Shown here: one piece after another, positions 34,280 to 43,904 of the stretch
Layout: every line of letters begins with the position of its first letter
How positions within the stretch are numbered: the stretch's first letter is position 1
From: Clostridium uliginosum
Lineage (GTDB): Bacteria > Bacillota > Clostridia > Clostridiales > Clostridiaceae
NCBI RefSeq assembly: GCF_900112485.1
Contig: NZ_FOMG01000021.1
Coordinates: 1 to 64,000 of the forward strand
Direction of reading: 5' to 3'
DNA: 64,000 bases
Position numbers and translations under genes: made by a program
The notes under the pieces: model-generated
Database searches by the model: none
What the model saw: only the letters and a program-made list of their open reading frames with translations
What the model was told of the DNA's origin: nothing

Positions 34280-35176
34280 ATGAGTAATTTTGTAATAGCT
34301 GTAGGTCATACTGCTAGTGGTAATACTGGGTGTGGTGTAGTTTCAAGGCTTGATGAAAGTAATTGTACTAGGGAAATAGGAGCTTTAGTCGCTCAGTATT
34401 TAGAGGAAAAAGGTCATGTTGTTAATTTATTGAGGGTGGATGAGAGTAACAGTTATAAGTATAAAGATTGTTATATAAGAGCAAATAAAGCTAATGATAT
34501 AGCAAAAAATTCAAATGTAGAATTGTATGTGGAGATTCATATTAATGCAGGGGGAGGAACTGGCCCTGAAGTATGTGTTACTGGAAAATCAGCTTTGGCA
34601 AATCAATATGCAACAAAGGTGAGTAATTCTTTGGCTACAAGTTTGAATTTAACTAATAGAGGTGTAAAGATACAAAGTTTTATTGTTCTTAATAAAACTA
34701 GCATGCCAGCAATACTTGTAGAGTGTTTATTTGCAGATAGCTCAGATGCTGATAAGTATGATGCAGAAATAATTGCAAGGGCTATTGTTAATGGATTAGT
34801 GGGTATTGAAAATTCAAGTGACAATGTGTTGAAGTTAGGTTGGAATAAAAATAATATTGGATGGTGGTATTGTACAGATGTTACTAATAAATATTATTAC
34901 ACATCACAAAATGATTGGAAGAATATAGATGGAGATTGGTATATCTTTGATTCAAATGGATATGCATTAGAATCTGCATGGTATTATGATAGTAGTGATA
35001 AATTTTGGTATTACTTAGATCATAGTTGCAAAATGGTAAGAGGGACTAAGGATAAGCCATTATGGCTTTGGATAGATAGTGGTTGTTATTCATTTAATGA
35101 ACATGGTCAAATGCATTGTAATTGCGTTACTCTTGATGGATATAGAGTTGATGAAAGTGGAGCATGGGTTAAGTAA
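34280..35176 (+). CDS. N-acetylmuramoyl-L-alanine amidase with cell-wall-binding repeats
   Basis: 298 residues. The Amidase_3 domain (1-175) shows zinc-site segments AVGHTASGNTGCG, EIHINAGGGTGPE and ILVECLFADSSDAD. Residues 185-298 are aromatic choline-binding-like repeats (NNIGWWYCTD, DGDWYIFDSNGYALES, DKFWYYLD). There is no signal peptide, as in phage endolysins or autolysins released with a holin, but no holin is next to it. It cleaves the amide bond between muramic acid and the stem peptide. GGAAGGTG precedes the ATG. Confidence 0.9.
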   Translation: MSNFVIAVGHTASGNTGCGVVSRLDESNCTREIGALVAQYLEEKGHVVNLLRVDESNSYKYKDCYIRANKANDIAKNSNVELYVEIHINAGGGTGPEVCVTGKSALANQYATKVSNSLATSLNLTNRGVKIQSFIVLNKTSMPAILVECLFADSSDADKYDAEIIARAIVNGLVGIENSSDNVLKLGWNKNNIGWWYCTDVTNKYYYTSQNDWKNIDGDWYIFDSNGYALESAWYYDSSDKFWYYLDHSCKMVRGTKDKPLWLWIDSGCYSFNEHGQMHCNCVTLDGYRVDESGAWVK

Positions 35177-35336
35177 TTTTATGCTTGAATCATAATTATA
35201 TTTAAATTATTTAGAGTAAAATCATAATTATATAAGATAATAATATAACTAAATTAAAATGGTAGTAAACACATTAAAATGTATTATTTATTAAGATTAA
35301 TTTTAAAGACTATGCTGAATTAGTAAGGGTCTATCT

Positions 35337-35598
35337 CAAAATTATCAAGTGAAGTAATAACAAAGAAATAGAAATAACATTTATTAAAGAAGACTAGAAA
35401 AATTTCGCTAAGGCTTTCTAACATTTAAAGTTGTACCCATAAAAGATTGCTCCTAATATGCATTAGGACAATCATTTATGGAACAACTTCAAATGAAGAA
35501 ACTCTAAGCTTATTTTTCAATGCTTCTTCCACAAATGTTATTTCTATTTTTTTAAAATATACATCATATTATTAAATGATTTGTATTATGAGACACCC
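35337..35598 (+). mobile_element. Complete family B element (262 bp), uninterrupted reference copy
   Basis: Starts GGGTCTATCTCA and ends TGAGACACCC. The inner arms are AATAGAAATAACATTTATTA and AATGTTATTTCTATTTTTTT. Its centre, CTTTCTAACATTTAAAGTTG (35415-35434), is the empty-site counterpart of family A insertion A2 at 17062. Confidence 0.87.
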
Positions 35599-35928
35599 AC
35601 TTTTTTAGATTCCATTGATATTTATAGTAACTAAAAAAATTAGAATAATGTATATAAGGAATATTAAGTTTATAATTACTAATAAATTAAATTAAATATT
35701 CCATGCTGAATTTGTATGATAAGATATTAATAACTATAATAGTGCAAAAGTGCTTTAATAATTTCACAATGAAAAGTATTATATTATGATCAGCAAGCAT
35801 AAGAATTTTTATCCTATAAAAAATAATAGATATGAAATTTGTATAAAAATAAGACATGGTAGAATGTTTGATATTTAAAAGGAAGTTGAAGTGGATGAGA
35901 TTAGAAAGATTTTTAACTATAAAAAAGG
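35599..35928 (+). other. Intergenic region upstream of the sigma-54 activator
   Basis: AT-rich, with no repeat or hairpin that could be named. Confidence 0.35.
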
Positions 35929-35940
35929 ATGGGATGTCCT

Positions 35941-37851
35941 ATGGAAAGTAAAAGAATATTAATTGAGAACTCGCATAAGAGAAGTGAAAGCTATGGAGTT
36001 GAGAAAAAATCAAGTTATTCTAAAAAGATTCTTTTTGGAGAAGAATTAGAAAAGATATTAATTAATAATAAAGACTTAATAGAAGTATCTAAATTATATA
36101 TTGATATGGTTTTTTCTGCTGTTATGGATAACGAGTTTATTATAGTATTAACAGATAACAATGGATGTATTTTATATATTAAAGGAGCAGAAGAAAATGC
36201 CAGTAAACTAGACTGTATCAATCTTAAGGTTGGAGCGTATATGGATGAACAAAATATAGGGACTAATGCTATGGGAACTGCTATTAAGGAAGATAAGTGC
36301 GTTCAAATAACTGCTAATGAGCATTATATAGTAGGACTTCAAGGGCTAACTTGTTCAGCAGCACCTATTCATAATACTAGTGGAGAGATTATAGGAACTT
36401 TAAATTTAAGTGGTAGAAGCAATATGAAACATCCACATACATTGGGATTGGTAGTTTTTGGAGTAAAAGCAATTGAGAATGAATTGGATAAGAAAAAAAT
36501 AAATAACATCTTGAATGAAACTTATAATTATATGGAAAGTGTTATAGAAAATTTAGATAAAGGTATTATGATTGTAAATAAAGAAGGAAAAATAACTAAT
36601 ATTAATAAATTTGGAGCAGAAATATTTAATAGAGATAAAGATGTTTTGTTAAAAGAAGAAATACATTATATATTACCTAATTTAGGTAATATATTAGAAG
36701 AATTGGATACAGATAAAAGTACTATTATTAAAGAAGTTAAACTTAGACACACAAGCAGATACAAGACTAAATTAGTTTTTAAGGGAATTAGGCATAAAGA
36801 AAAGATAGTTGGAATGGTTGTAACTATGAGTAATGAAAAGGAAGAAAAAGATGTAAAAGATGCAACTGGAGCTTTTTTGACTTTTAATGATATTATAGGA
36901 GAAAGTGCAGCTATTGTTAATGTAATAACAAACAGTAAAATTATTTCTAATAGCCCATCCACTATTTTAATTCAAGGAGAAAGTGGGACAGGAAAGGAAG
37001 TTCTAGCGCAAGCTATGCATAATTATAGTTTAAGAAGAGGTAATAAATTTGTAGCAATAAATTGTGGAGCAATACCTGCTAATATAATAGAAAGTGAATT
37101 GTTTGGATATGAAGATGGTACATTTACTGGTGGAAAAAAAGGTGGAAAACCAGGAAAGTTTGAAATTGCGAGTGGTGGAACTTTATTTTTAGATGAGATA
37201 GGAGAAATGCCACTAGATATGCAAGTTAATTTATTAAGAGTACTTCAGGAGAGTAGGGTAACAAGACTAGGGGGAAGTACAGAGATTTCTATAGACGTTA
37301 GAGTAATTGCAGCTACAAACAAAAACTTAAAAAATGAAGTTAAAAAAGGAAATTTTAGAGAAGATTTATATTATAGATTATGTGTTATTCCAATAACATT
37401 ACCACCTTTAAGGGAGAGAAAAGGTGACATAGAAAAACTTATAGAATATTTTTTAAGAATAAAATCGTTTAAGTTAAATAAGCCGATACCAGGGATTAGA
37501 CAAGATTTATACAACAGCTTATTATCATATAATTGGCCAGGGAATATTAGACAATTAGAAAATTACATAGAAAATATAGTTAACTTAGATGGGAATTTAT
37601 CATTTGATTTATGGGAAGATGGTGATGAGAAAATAAGTGAAGTAATCCATAAGGAAATGATAGAAAAGAGCTATTGTGAAAATTATGAAGTTGAAAAAGA
37701 TAATTTTAATTTAGAACAATTAGAAAGTAAAACAATTAAAGAAGCTATAAAGTCATATAAGCATAATATGACTAAAGTAGCTAAGGCTTTAGGAATAAGC
37801 AGAAATACCTTATATTTAAAAATAAAGAAATATAGTGTAGAAGAGTCCTAA
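35941..37851 (+). CDS. Sigma-54-dependent transcriptional activator (AcoR-like: GAF-PAS-AAA-Fis)
   Basis: 636 residues from the ATG at 35941 (AAAGGATGGGA upstream); an in-frame ATG 12 bp earlier is less well placed. A GAF-like sensor (about 50-180), a PAS domain (about 195-290), an AAA+ domain with Walker A GESGTGKEVLAQ and Walker B GGTLFLDEIGEM, and a Fis-type helix-turn-helix (MTKVAKALGISRNTLYLKIKKY) are in order. The sigma-54 contact loop reads GTFTGG instead of GAFTGA. It probably activates the alcohol dehydrogenase at 38083, whose promoter is of the -24/-12 type. Confidence 0.9.
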   Translation: MESKRILIENSHKRSESYGVEKKSSYSKKILFGEELEKILINNKDLIEVSKLYIDMVFSAVMDNEFIIVLTDNNGCILYIKGAEENASKLDCINLKVGAYMDEQNIGTNAMGTAIKEDKCVQITANEHYIVGLQGLTCSAAPIHNTSGEIIGTLNLSGRSNMKHPHTLGLVVFGVKAIENELDKKKINNILNETYNYMESVIENLDKGIMIVNKEGKITNINKFGAEIFNRDKDVLLKEEIHYILPNLGNILEELDTDKSTIIKEVKLRHTSRYKTKLVFKGIRHKEKIVGMVVTMSNEKEEKDVKDATGAFLTFNDIIGESAAIVNVITNSKIISNSPSTILIQGESGTGKEVLAQAMHNYSLRRGNKFVAINCGAIPANIIESELFGYEDGTFTGGKKGGKPGKFEIASGGTLFLDEIGEMPLDMQVNLLRVLQESRVTRLGGSTEISIDVRVIAATNKNLKNEVKKGNFREDLYYRLCVIPITLPPLRERKGDIEKLIEYFLRIKSFKLNKPIPGIRQDLYNSLLSYNWPGNIRQLENYIENIVNLDGNLSFDLWEDGDEKISEVIHKEMIEKSYCENYEVEKDNFNLEQLESKTIKEAIKSYKHNMTKVAKALGISRNTLYLKIKKYSVEES

Positions 37852-37912
37852 AATTGCACTGTGTCCTAAAATCATACATGCTAATTTGAATAAATGTGTG
37901 ATTTTAGGACAT
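37845..37912 (+). promoter_or_regulatory. Repeated GTCCTAAAAT sites, possible activator binding region
   Basis: GTCCTAAAAT occurs at 37845 and 37863, and inverted (ATTTTAGGACA) at 37902-37912. The latter two make an 18-bp near-perfect inverted repeat around 12 nt. No T tract follows, so an enhancer for the sigma-54 activator is as likely as a terminator. The distance to the -24/-12 promoter is about 85-150 bp, normal for such enhancers. Confidence 0.45.
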
Positions 37913-37934
37913 TAATTTATGGTTAAAAGTTTTA

Positions 37935-37966
37935 TATATTTGTTATTTTCATTCAGGTGCCTAAAA
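37935..37966 (+). repeat. Family A right-end fragment between enhancer and promoter
   Basis: TATTTGTTATTTTCATTCAGG then TGCCTAAA is the right end of family A without its left end. Confidence 0.6.
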
Positions 37967-37993
37967 TAAAGAGATTGATAGAATAAAAATAAT

Positions 37994-38011
37994 TTGGCAT
38001 GCTTCTTGCTT
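37994..38011 (+). promoter_or_regulatory. Sigma-54 (-24/-12) promoter of the alcohol dehydrogenase gene
   Basis: TTGGCATGCTTCTTGCTT has GG at 37996-37997 and GC at 38008-38009, exactly 10 bp between, matching TGGCAC-N5-TTGC. Confidence 0.85.
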
Positions 38012-38082
38012 TAATATATTCATGAGTTTAATAATGTTTGTGAATTTAATAACAAACGAATAAATTTTAGGAGGAATTGAAT

Positions 38083-39249
38083 ATGGCACGTTTTACATTA
38101 CCAAGAGATTTATATCATGGAGAAGGATCTTTAGAAGCGCTTAAAACTTTAAAGGGTAAGAAAGCATTTGTAGTAGTTGGCGGTGGATCAATGAAAAGAT
38201 TTGGTTTTCTTAAACAAGTTGAGGATTATTTAAAAGAAGCAGGAATGGAAGTAGAATTATTTGAAGGCGTAGAACCAGACCCATCAGTAGAAACAGTAAT
38301 GAAGGGTGCAGAAGCTATGAGAAACTTCCAGCCAGATTGGATAGTTGCGATGGGTGGAGGATCACCAATAGATGCAGCAAAGGCTATGTGGATATTCTAT
38401 GAATACCCAGATTTTACTTTTGAACAAGCAGTTGTTCCATTTGGATTACCAGAACTTAGACAAAAAGCTAAATTTGTAGCTATTCCATCAACAAGTGGTA
38501 CTGCTACAGAAGTTACAGCATTCTCAGTAATAACAAATTATTCAGAAAAAATAAAGTATCCTTTAGCTGACTTTAATTTAACTCCAGATGTGGCTATAGT
38601 TGATCCAGCTTTAGCTCAAACTATGCCTGCTAAATTAGTAGCTCATACTGGAATGGATGCATTAACTCATGCTATAGAAGCATACACTGCATCATTAAGA
38701 TCAAATTTTTCAGATCCATTAGCTATTAAAGCAATAGAAATGATTAAAGAAACTTTAATAAAATCATATGAAGGAGATAAGGAAGCTAGAAACTTAATGC
38801 ATGAAGCTCAATGTTTAGCTGGAATGGCGTTTTCAAATGCATTACTTGGAATAGTTCACTCAATGGCTCATAAAGTAGGTGCTGTATTCCACATACCTCA
38901 TGGATGTGCTAATGCAATCTTCTTACCATATGTAATTGAATATAATAGAGTAAACTGTGAAGATAGATATGCTGATATAGCTAGAGCATTAAAATTAGAA
39001 GGAAATACAGATGCAGAATTAACTGATTCATTAATTAAAATGATTAATGAATACAATGATAAATTAAGTATCCCTCATTCAATGAAAGAATATGGAATTG
39101 AAGAAGCTGATTTTAAAGCTAATCTTACATTTATTGCTCATAATGCAGTATTAGACGCTTGTACAGGATCAAATCCTAGAGAAATAGATGATAAGGCAAT
39201 GGAAAAATTATTTGAATGCACATACTATGGAACTAAGGTTAATTTATAA
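38083..39249 (+). CDS. Iron-containing alcohol dehydrogenase
   Basis: 388 residues from the ATG at 38083 (TTTAGGAGGAATTGAAT upstream). The NAD(P)-binding VAMGGGSPIDAAKAMW, the substrate loop STSGTATEVTAFSVI and the metal-binding histidines in HTGMDALTHAIEAY, IVHSMAHKVGAVFHIPHG are all present. It reduces aldehydes such as butyraldehyde to alcohols, or the reverse. The sigma-54 promoter and the activator gene directly upstream indicate specific induction. Homologues in C. beijerinckii-type solvent producers are also sigma-54-dependent. Confidence 0.93.
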   Translation: MARFTLPRDLYHGEGSLEALKTLKGKKAFVVVGGGSMKRFGFLKQVEDYLKEAGMEVELFEGVEPDPSVETVMKGAEAMRNFQPDWIVAMGGGSPIDAAKAMWIFYEYPDFTFEQAVVPFGLPELRQKAKFVAIPSTSGTATEVTAFSVITNYSEKIKYPLADFNLTPDVAIVDPALAQTMPAKLVAHTGMDALTHAIEAYTASLRSNFSDPLAIKAIEMIKETLIKSYEGDKEARNLMHEAQCLAGMAFSNALLGIVHSMAHKVGAVFHIPHGCANAIFLPYVIEYNRVNCEDRYADIARALKLEGNTDAELTDSLIKMINEYNDKLSIPHSMKEYGIEEADFKANLTFIAHNAVLDACTGSNPREIDDKAMEKLFECTYYGTKVNL

Positions 39250-39271
39250 TATAATATAAAGCAATAAAATT

Positions 39272-39468
39272 TAGCTCTGTTTTAATATAGTGTTGATATT
39301 GTTACATTTAGATGTTCTTAAGTGGAATTCTTTAGCACACTGAACAATATCAGTATAATTTAAAATCTTAAACAATGGCTCTCGCTTAGAGAGCTTTTGT
39401 TATTGTGAAAATATTTAGGCATAATATGTAAAAATATCAACATGGTTTTAAAACATAGCCTACTTTTC
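39272..39468 (+). repeat. Family D element with inner terminator hairpin
   Basis: CTCTGTTTTAATATAGTGTTGA at 39274 and TCAACATGGTTTTAAAACAT near 39450-39464 are the inverted arms. Inside, GGCTCTC GCTTA GAGAGC TTTTGTT (39374-39398) is a small terminator-like hairpin. Confidence 0.7.
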
Positions 39469-39498
39469 AAAGTAAGAAAAAATACAGGCGGTACCCAG

Positions 39499-39603
39499 AT
39501 GTACAAGATAGTTAGTAAAAGAGAACTTACAAATAATATATTTTTAATAGATATAGAAGCACCAAGAGTTGCTAAATCTGCAAAACCAGATCAATTATTA
39601 TAA
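39499..39603 (+). pseudogene. N-terminal fragment of an NfnA/SudB-type flavoprotein subunit
   Basis: 34 residues, MYKIVSKRELTNNIFLIDIE then APRVAKSAKPDQLL and TAA. This is the recognisable start of the ferredoxin-NADP reductase alpha subunit (NfnA, annotated sulfide/dihydroorotate dehydrogenase-like), where the conserved continuation is KPGQF. The rest of the gene is gone and a terminator follows at once. The sequence at 1-99 is the end of the partner-type subunit. Confidence 0.6.
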
Positions 39604-39637
39604 CGCGCAATAGTTTTAATTATTGTGCGTTTTTTAT
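39602..39637 (+). terminator. Terminator after the NfnA fragment
   Basis: ACGCGCAATAG / TATTGTGCGT with TTTTTT. A near-identical hairpin is at 44912-44945. Confidence 0.8.
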
Positions 39638-39809
39638 GCTAAATAGGTTGTTGAGTAAATAAAAATTGTAAAAAACAAATAAATCATTATGACTTTGAAT
39701 AGGTATTTGTTATTATTAATATCTAGCCTAAGTGGATGTGAGAATTTCACACAAAACATTCAACTTATTATGTTCAATATATTGGCATAAGCCCAAGAAA
39801 CTGTTGCTA

Positions 39810-39962
39810 TTATTTTTGCTTCCTCAATTTACGATAATAACATATTATTGAAGTAATAAAAGCAGATATAATTTTTATAAGAAGATCTGTTAATGTGTCT
39901 TCAAGCCCACTCTGTAGCATATTTATTTTAAATAGATAATCTCCTAAAAACTCAAATATTTC
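39810..39962 (-). pseudogene. C-terminal remnant of a small membrane protein
   Basis: The minus strand reads EIFEFLGDYLFKINMLQSGL then EDTLTDLLIKIISAFITSII and CYYRKLRKQK, stop. The open frame begins right at a family A-type end (GTGCCTAAAG, 39971-39980), with no start signal. One membrane helix is predicted. Family unknown. Confidence 0.35.
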
Positions 39963-40022
39963 CTATATGGTGCCTAAAGTAATTGAAAAATTAAATGCAA
40001 AAATTAAAGTGAAAATAGTAAA

Positions 40023-40406
40023 TCACTGTTTAGTTACTTTCTTTTCCTTTGCAATAATTCCTTGTATTAAATGTAATGCAATAAGAACTGCATAGCTACC
40101 AAATATAGCGTGAAGAAGTAAATCCCACCACCAAAAGATAGAATAAAAATTCTTGATTTCCCCAAAGTATAATGTAAGGAAAATAAATAATAATGATATT
40201 AAGTTAAAACTAGAAGGTAGCACTAAGTTCTTTATATTAGCAATATGGGTAATTATAAAAGGAAGTATAATACATACAATAGCCAGGAGTGACAAAGCTA
40301 AATTCTTCCATTGTCTTGATGTAATACTAAGAATAGCGTTAGTTATTAAGATTATTTCAAATAATACTGTTATTCCAATATCTATCTTACTATTTTTATT
40401 ATTCAT
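40023..40406 (-). CDS. Membrane protein, four helices, DUF2238 (YjdF)-like end
   Basis: 127 residues from the ATG at 40404-40406, which has AAAGGACTAG upstream; a 15-residue longer frame lacks such a site. It has four hydrophobic helices. The C-terminal YFGEIKNFYSIFWWWDLLLHAIFGS resembles the GE-x-FY...WWD-x-LLH pattern of DUF2238/YjdF membrane proteins. The function is unknown. It stands alone. Confidence 0.65.
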   Translation of the reverse strand: MNNKNSKIDIGITVLFEIILITNAILSITSRQWKNLALSLLAIVCIILPFIITHIANIKNLVLPSSFNLISLLFIFLTLYFGEIKNFYSIFWWWDLLLHAIFGSYAVLIALHLIQGIIAKEKKVTKQ

Positions 40407-40743
40407 TAAAAATCTAGTCCTTTCTAGATATTTGTATTTATAAAGAAACAAGTATAGTTGTATAAGAAATTTGTTATTTACTTAGTTGTATCTTTTCCTT
40501 CTTTTATAAAAAATATAATTAACAGCAATATCAGTTCTTAGTCATATGAACTTCAGAGACAGCTCTAAAATCTATTAAATTCTTTATTTACTATAATATT
40601 CATTGAATATCAACTAAATAGTAAATATATGGTTATCGAAATTTGTCTATTAATGTTATTATTATAGTAATTGTAGGAAGTTAAATTATAAATATAATAT
40701 TATTAAATAATAATCTAAATAGGATATCTTTTTTATCAAGTTT

Positions 40744-40890
40744 AAGACATATTCAAAAAATAACAAATCAGTATACTAATTTATTTTGTGTCATATCGTG
40801 TGCACAAAATAAGCTGTTAACTAATCTTACCACCTTATCTGAATTGAAATACACGTCATATCTTTGACTTTTTATTTTCTTTTATATGTT
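40744..40890 (+). repeat. Degenerate full-length family A element
   Basis: GACATATTCAAAAAATAACAA at the left and GACTTTTTATTTTCTTTTATATG at the right, with the family A middle recognisable (GTCATATCGTG, CCACCTTATCTG). Point changes are many, so this is an old copy. Confidence 0.65.
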
Positions 40891-40958
40891 CAATATATTT
40901 ATTTGGTTAGGAAGATTAATATTTAGATAAACAAAATAATTTTGTGGAGGGATATAAA

Positions 40959-41831
40959 GTGTTGAAAAAATTGTCGTTTAAAATGAAATTGTTAATTGGT
41001 ATTTTGCCTATTTTAATTATTGGAATGTCAGCTTTAAGTTACACAGCATTTTATCAATTTAGAAAAACTATTCAAAATGAAATTATTAGTAACAAAGTAG
41101 AAGAGACAAATAAATTATCTGAAAACGTAAATACTTGGCTAGATGGTAAACTTCTTGAAGTAAGAAGTTCTTCGATTACTCCTACAGCTAAATTAATTGA
41201 ATCAGATCTTGGTGCTATTGATAATTTCAATGCAGAAAGAATTAAATCTTTGGAGAAAAATTATCCAGGTGAATATGATAATGCGGCAGCAACTTTATTT
41301 AATAATGATGGTAAATCTAGAGCTCAGTATTCAAATGGAAATTTTGTAGTAGGTGATGTTTCTGAAAAACCATGGTATAAAACATTAATGAGTGGTGTGC
41401 CTTATAATATATCAAATCCAGTAGTATCAAAAGGAACAGGTAAAACTTTAGTAGTAATAGGTGTACCTATTAAAAATACATCTGATCAACCAATAGGTAC
41501 AATGATATCTGCTGTGAATCTTTCTTACATACAAGATAAAGTTAAAGCTTTTAAATTTGGGGAAAAGGGATATAGTTTATTAATCGGAAAAGATGGAACT
41601 ATTCTTGTGCATCCAGATGAATCATTAGTAATGAAAAGTAAAATTTCAGAGGTAGAAGATTCCAATATACAATCCTTGGGAAAGGACATGCTTGACAAAC
41701 AATCAGGTACAGTTAGATTTACTTCAGGAAAAGATAAATTCATAGCATTTTATAAGCAAGTACCTTTATCAGGATGGAACATAGTAAGTGTAATGTCAGA
41801 AGATGAATTATTTGCTTCTTCTCAAAATTAA
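40959..41831 (+). pseudogene. Methyl-accepting chemotaxis protein, sensor half (frameshifted)
   Basis: 290 residues from GTG at 40959 (TGGAGGGATA upstream). Membrane helix 1 (about 10-30) is followed by a dCache-type extracellular domain (EKPWYKTLMSG, GEKGYSLLIGKDGTILVHP). The frame stops at TAA just where the second helix should begin. The missing part continues at once in the next frame. One lost base in the AATTAATG stretch explains the break. The stop and the next ATG overlap (TAATG), so reinitiation could make both halves. Confidence 0.75.
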
Positions 41832-42976
41832 TGAATACATTACTTTTAATTACTTTATTAATTGTAGTTATTATTGGCTCTATAATTCTTATAATAGCAA
41901 GGAAAATAACATCCCCATTAATTAAGTTAGCTGCTTTTTCAGAAGAAATTGCATCTGGTGATTTAACAAAACAATTAGAAATTAATACAGATGATGAAAT
42001 TGGAAAAGTAGGACATAGTCTAAATAATACAGTTTATAAGCTTAAAGAAATGATAAGTGCTATAAGTTATTCTGCTAATGAAATCGATACATTATCAAAT
42101 ACTTTGATTACAGCTACAGATGAATCTTTAATAGGAACTGACCAAGTTTCACGAACCATGCAAGAAATAGCAGCGGGAGCTGTTACACAAGCTGAAAGTG
42201 CTAGTAAAGCATCAATGATAACAAATGAATTAGTCGAGAATATAAATGGTGTTTATAAAAAATGTAATTATATGATAAGTGTTGCAGAAAAATCTAAAAT
42301 GGTAAGTAATTCTGGTTCAGAAGGCGCTAAGGAAGCTGTGGAGAGTATAAAAACTATAGAAACAGCAAATAGCTATAATGTTAAAGAAACACAAAATTTA
42401 TTAGAAAAATCAAAAGAAATTGGACAAATAGTATATGTGATAAGTGATATAGCAGAAGAAACTAATTTGTTAGCACTCAATGCTGCTATTGAAGCTGCTA
42501 GAGCTGGAGAACAAGGAAAAGGCTTTGCCGTAGTTGCAGATGAAGTGAAGAAATTGGCAGAACAATCAAGTATAGCTTCAAAGAAAATAGCAGAACTTAT
42601 AAATGGAGTTCAAAATCAAATTAAAAATATAGCAGAGAAAATGGAACAGGGTACAAATGATGTAAGACATGGAGTTGATGTTGCAACTTTAGTTGGTGAA
42701 AATTTCAAAGAAATAGAGAAGGTATTTAGTGAGATAAGTTCTATTGTATCAGAAGTATCACAATCTACAAATGAGATGTCTAATAAAGCTAACATTACAA
42801 ATGATGTAATAAGCAATGTCGCCGCTATAAGTGAAGAAAATTCAGCAGCAACAGAAGAAGTAACAGCATCAAATGAGCAACAAACAGCTTATATGCATCA
42901 AATTGGAGAGACAACTAATAAATTAGAAGAATTGGTTGGAAATCTTAAGAATACAGTAGATAAATTTAAAATATAG
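41831..42976 (+). pseudogene. Methyl-accepting chemotaxis protein, HAMP and signalling half (frameshifted)
   Basis: 381 residues. Membrane helix 2 ([20 protein letters not shown]), HAMP ([21 protein letters not shown]) and the coiled-coil signalling domain with the hairpin [20 protein letters not shown]. It has no sensor of its own. Together with 40959-41831 it makes one normal dCache chemoreceptor of about 670 residues. Whether the halves work in trans or the gene is dead cannot be told. A terminator is at 43117-43163. Confidence 0.78.
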
Positions 42977-42994
42977 GATTTGTTCTAAAAGCCC

Positions 42995-43225
42995 AATTTC
43001 AATGTCCACTTTACAAAAATATAACAATATCAACACTCTTCTAAAACATAGTGGAAATATAGGATTCTAAATTTTTTAGAATAATAATAAGCAACATTAA
43101 AATATGAATTATAGAAAACGATATTATCTTAAAATGATTTGTTTTGAGATAACCTCGTTTTTATTTTATTAAGCTATATTTTAAAATAGTTTTTATATTA
43201 TAATATCAACATTTACTTAAAACAT
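42995..43225 (+). repeat. Family D fragments and terminator after the chemoreceptor
   Basis: ATAACAATATCAACACTCTTC...AAAACATAG (43019-43050) and AATATCAACATTTACTTAAAA (43191-43211) are right ends of family D. Between them, ACGATATTATCTTAAAA / GTTTTGAGATAACCTCGTTTTT (43117-43163) is a terminator. Confidence 0.65.
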
Positions 43226-43325
43226 AGTCTTTTATTAAATTATAAAGTAATGAATAATTTAATTGTTTAATCACAAACTACTTGTGTCAAATTTAAATAG
43301 ATATAATAGAAAGAAGGAATAAAAG

Positions 43326-43484
43326 ATGGATCATAATTCAAGCATAGGTTGTAATGTATCAGAATGTAAATTTCATTGTAAAAGTGATGATTATTGTACT
43401 TTAAACAAAATTCAAGTTGTAAAACATACTACTACTGCAAATAGCACTGAGAGTACTGATTGTGGTAGTTTCCAAACATGCTAA
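43326..43484 (+). CDS. Small DUF1540 protein (52 residues)
   Basis: MDHNSSIGCNVSECKFHCKS then DDYCTLNKIQVV...TDCGSFQTC. The C-x4-C-x3-C / C-x-L / DC-x-SF arrangement is that of one DUF1540 domain, like each half of the protein at 12298-12621. The ribosome site AAGAAGGAA is present. A terminator-like hairpin follows (43614-43678). Confidence 0.82.
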   Translation: MDHNSSIGCNVSECKFHCKSDDYCTLNKIQVVKHTTTANSTESTDCGSFQTC

Positions 43485-43613
43485 TTAAAAATATCTAGCA
43501 AGCACGCATTAAGGCTTGCAAATCCACTAGGGAGACAGAAATTCCTAAATAAAAGTTTTAAATTAATATAGAAATAAAGCAAAAAAGAGTTATATCGCTA
43601 TAACAAAAAACAG

Positions 43614-43678
43614 AGAAATGAATGGATATATATATGTAAAATTATCAATAAAATCAACATATATAGCCATTCATTTTG
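43614..43678 (+). terminator. Hairpin after the small DUF1540 gene
   Basis: AAATGAATGGATATATATATG pairs with CATATATAGCCATTCATTTT. Confidence 0.65.
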
Positions 43679-43821
43679 ATGTTATTGACTAAATTTTAAA
43701 CATATATTAGTGTTTTAACCATAAAATCTTTTATATTAATGTGACAATAATGTAATGTTAATGTAACTAAAATCGATTTGTGATTTTAGTTAGAGAAAGT
43801 ATACTAGAGTCATAGATTAGG

Positions 43822-43888
43822 CATCATAAAATAAATAACTAGTCAAAGATAAGAAGACTTACTAGATATTCATTGGACATGCCTTAAT
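43822..43888 (+). repeat. Short family A variant upstream of traX
   Basis: TAGGCATCATAAAATAAATAAC ... ATTGGACATGCCTTA, a 67-bp hairpin with ACTAGTC inner arms as in the nadB-nadC copy. Confidence 0.65.
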
Positions 43889-43904
43889 AAGGAGGAGATT
43901 TTAT

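Noticed and set aside
34280..35176. Prophage lysis module
   Set aside because: Only the amidase is present; no holin or phage structural or packaging genes adjoin it.
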